A stretch of 64,000 nt of DNA from Anisakis pegreffii (taxonomy: Eukaryota > Nematoda > Chromadorea > Rhabditida > Anisakidae): contig JAPYMA010000287.1 of assembly GCA_035041965.1 (NCBI GenBank), positions 62,001 to 126,000 of the forward strand. The letters run 5' to 3'. The notes under the pieces were generated by a model. The model did not search any database, was not told the DNA's origin, and saw only the letters and a list, made by a program, of their open reading frames with translations. Below, piece after piece: positions 63,637-64,000 of this stretch (positions are counted from its first letter, which is position 1; each line of letters starts with the position of its first letter). The position numbers and the translations under genes were made by a program.

Positions 63637-64000
63637 GTTTGATATTGTGCTCTATGTTTGTGATTCTTTCTGCTGATCGTTTATCGATTGGTGCCTTTTT
63701 TACGGTTCTCCGAAGTTCAGACGAATTAATCAAGTGCGACAATGCTAAGATAAAAAATGAACATTGTACACCAAGAAACATTTGGTTCGTTCAACAAAAA
63801 AAAAACAGCTTTAAGCACGAAACAACAGAATGGCAAACTAAATCAATATTTGCAATAAGACAGCAATCAATTTTGCTTGTATGGCACTGTACAGAACAGC
63901 AAATGCTTGATGTAATTCGTGCAGCAAATTATATTGGAATCAGCACTGAGAGTTCATGAAATCCTCAAAAAGGATCAATTCAAACGGAAATGAAACGAAA

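Overview
The window is nematode nuclear DNA. The evidence is small exons joined by GT...TTTCAG introns, two cuticle collagens with the nematode homology-box N-terminus, a nematode-type globin and nematode-like ephrin, PGAP2, Arb2/FAM172 and GTP-type PEPCK genes. It is AT-rich, gene-poor and has long introns and intergenic stretches. I cannot name the species. A parasitic clade III (ascarid/spirurid-like) worm would fit, but that is only an inference.

Layout. 1-731 (-): 5' part of an unrecognised coiled-coil-like gene that runs off the left edge. 2957-4252 (+): cuticle collagen A. 4502-7218 (-): seven-exon PGAP2 GPI-anchor remodelling gene, tail-to-tail with collagen A. 11749-13216 (+): cuticle collagen B, with the same three-exon structure as A but an Ala-rich instead of Pro-rich triple helix. 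21595-25394 (+): intracellular globin with an unusually long C-terminal tail. 25.4-47.4 kb: a long stretch with no convincing gene. 47377-49603 (+): ephrin (first exon not found) with four domain cysteines, a long linker and a GPI-type hydrophobic tail. 50882-51853: two adjacent MITE-like elements, one hAT-like with an 8-bp target duplication and one flanked by TA. 52664-55693 (-): Arb2/FAM172-type alpha/beta-hydrolase-fold gene. 58912-63636 (+): GTP-dependent PEPCK, nine exons, truncated by the right edge and containing one GC-AG intron.

How the genes relate. This is an ordinary mixed eukaryotic neighbourhood, not an operon or pathway cluster. The two collagens look like a local duplication with PGAP2 lying between them on the opposite strand. 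Ephrin (GPI-anchored) and PGAP2 (GPI-anchor remodelling) are linked in function but probably not in regulation. PEPCK and globin are both prominent in low-oxygen nematode metabolism, but their proximity is probably incidental.

Most genes here have exons shorter than 60 codons, so I rebuilt them by joining splice sites with matching reading phase. All exon borders are predictions from sequence. No novel multi-gene system was found. The most unusual items are the globin tail with its 48-nt in-frame intron, the GC-AG intron, the paired MITEs sharing a 22-nt block, and several near-perfect hairpins with 3-nt loops.
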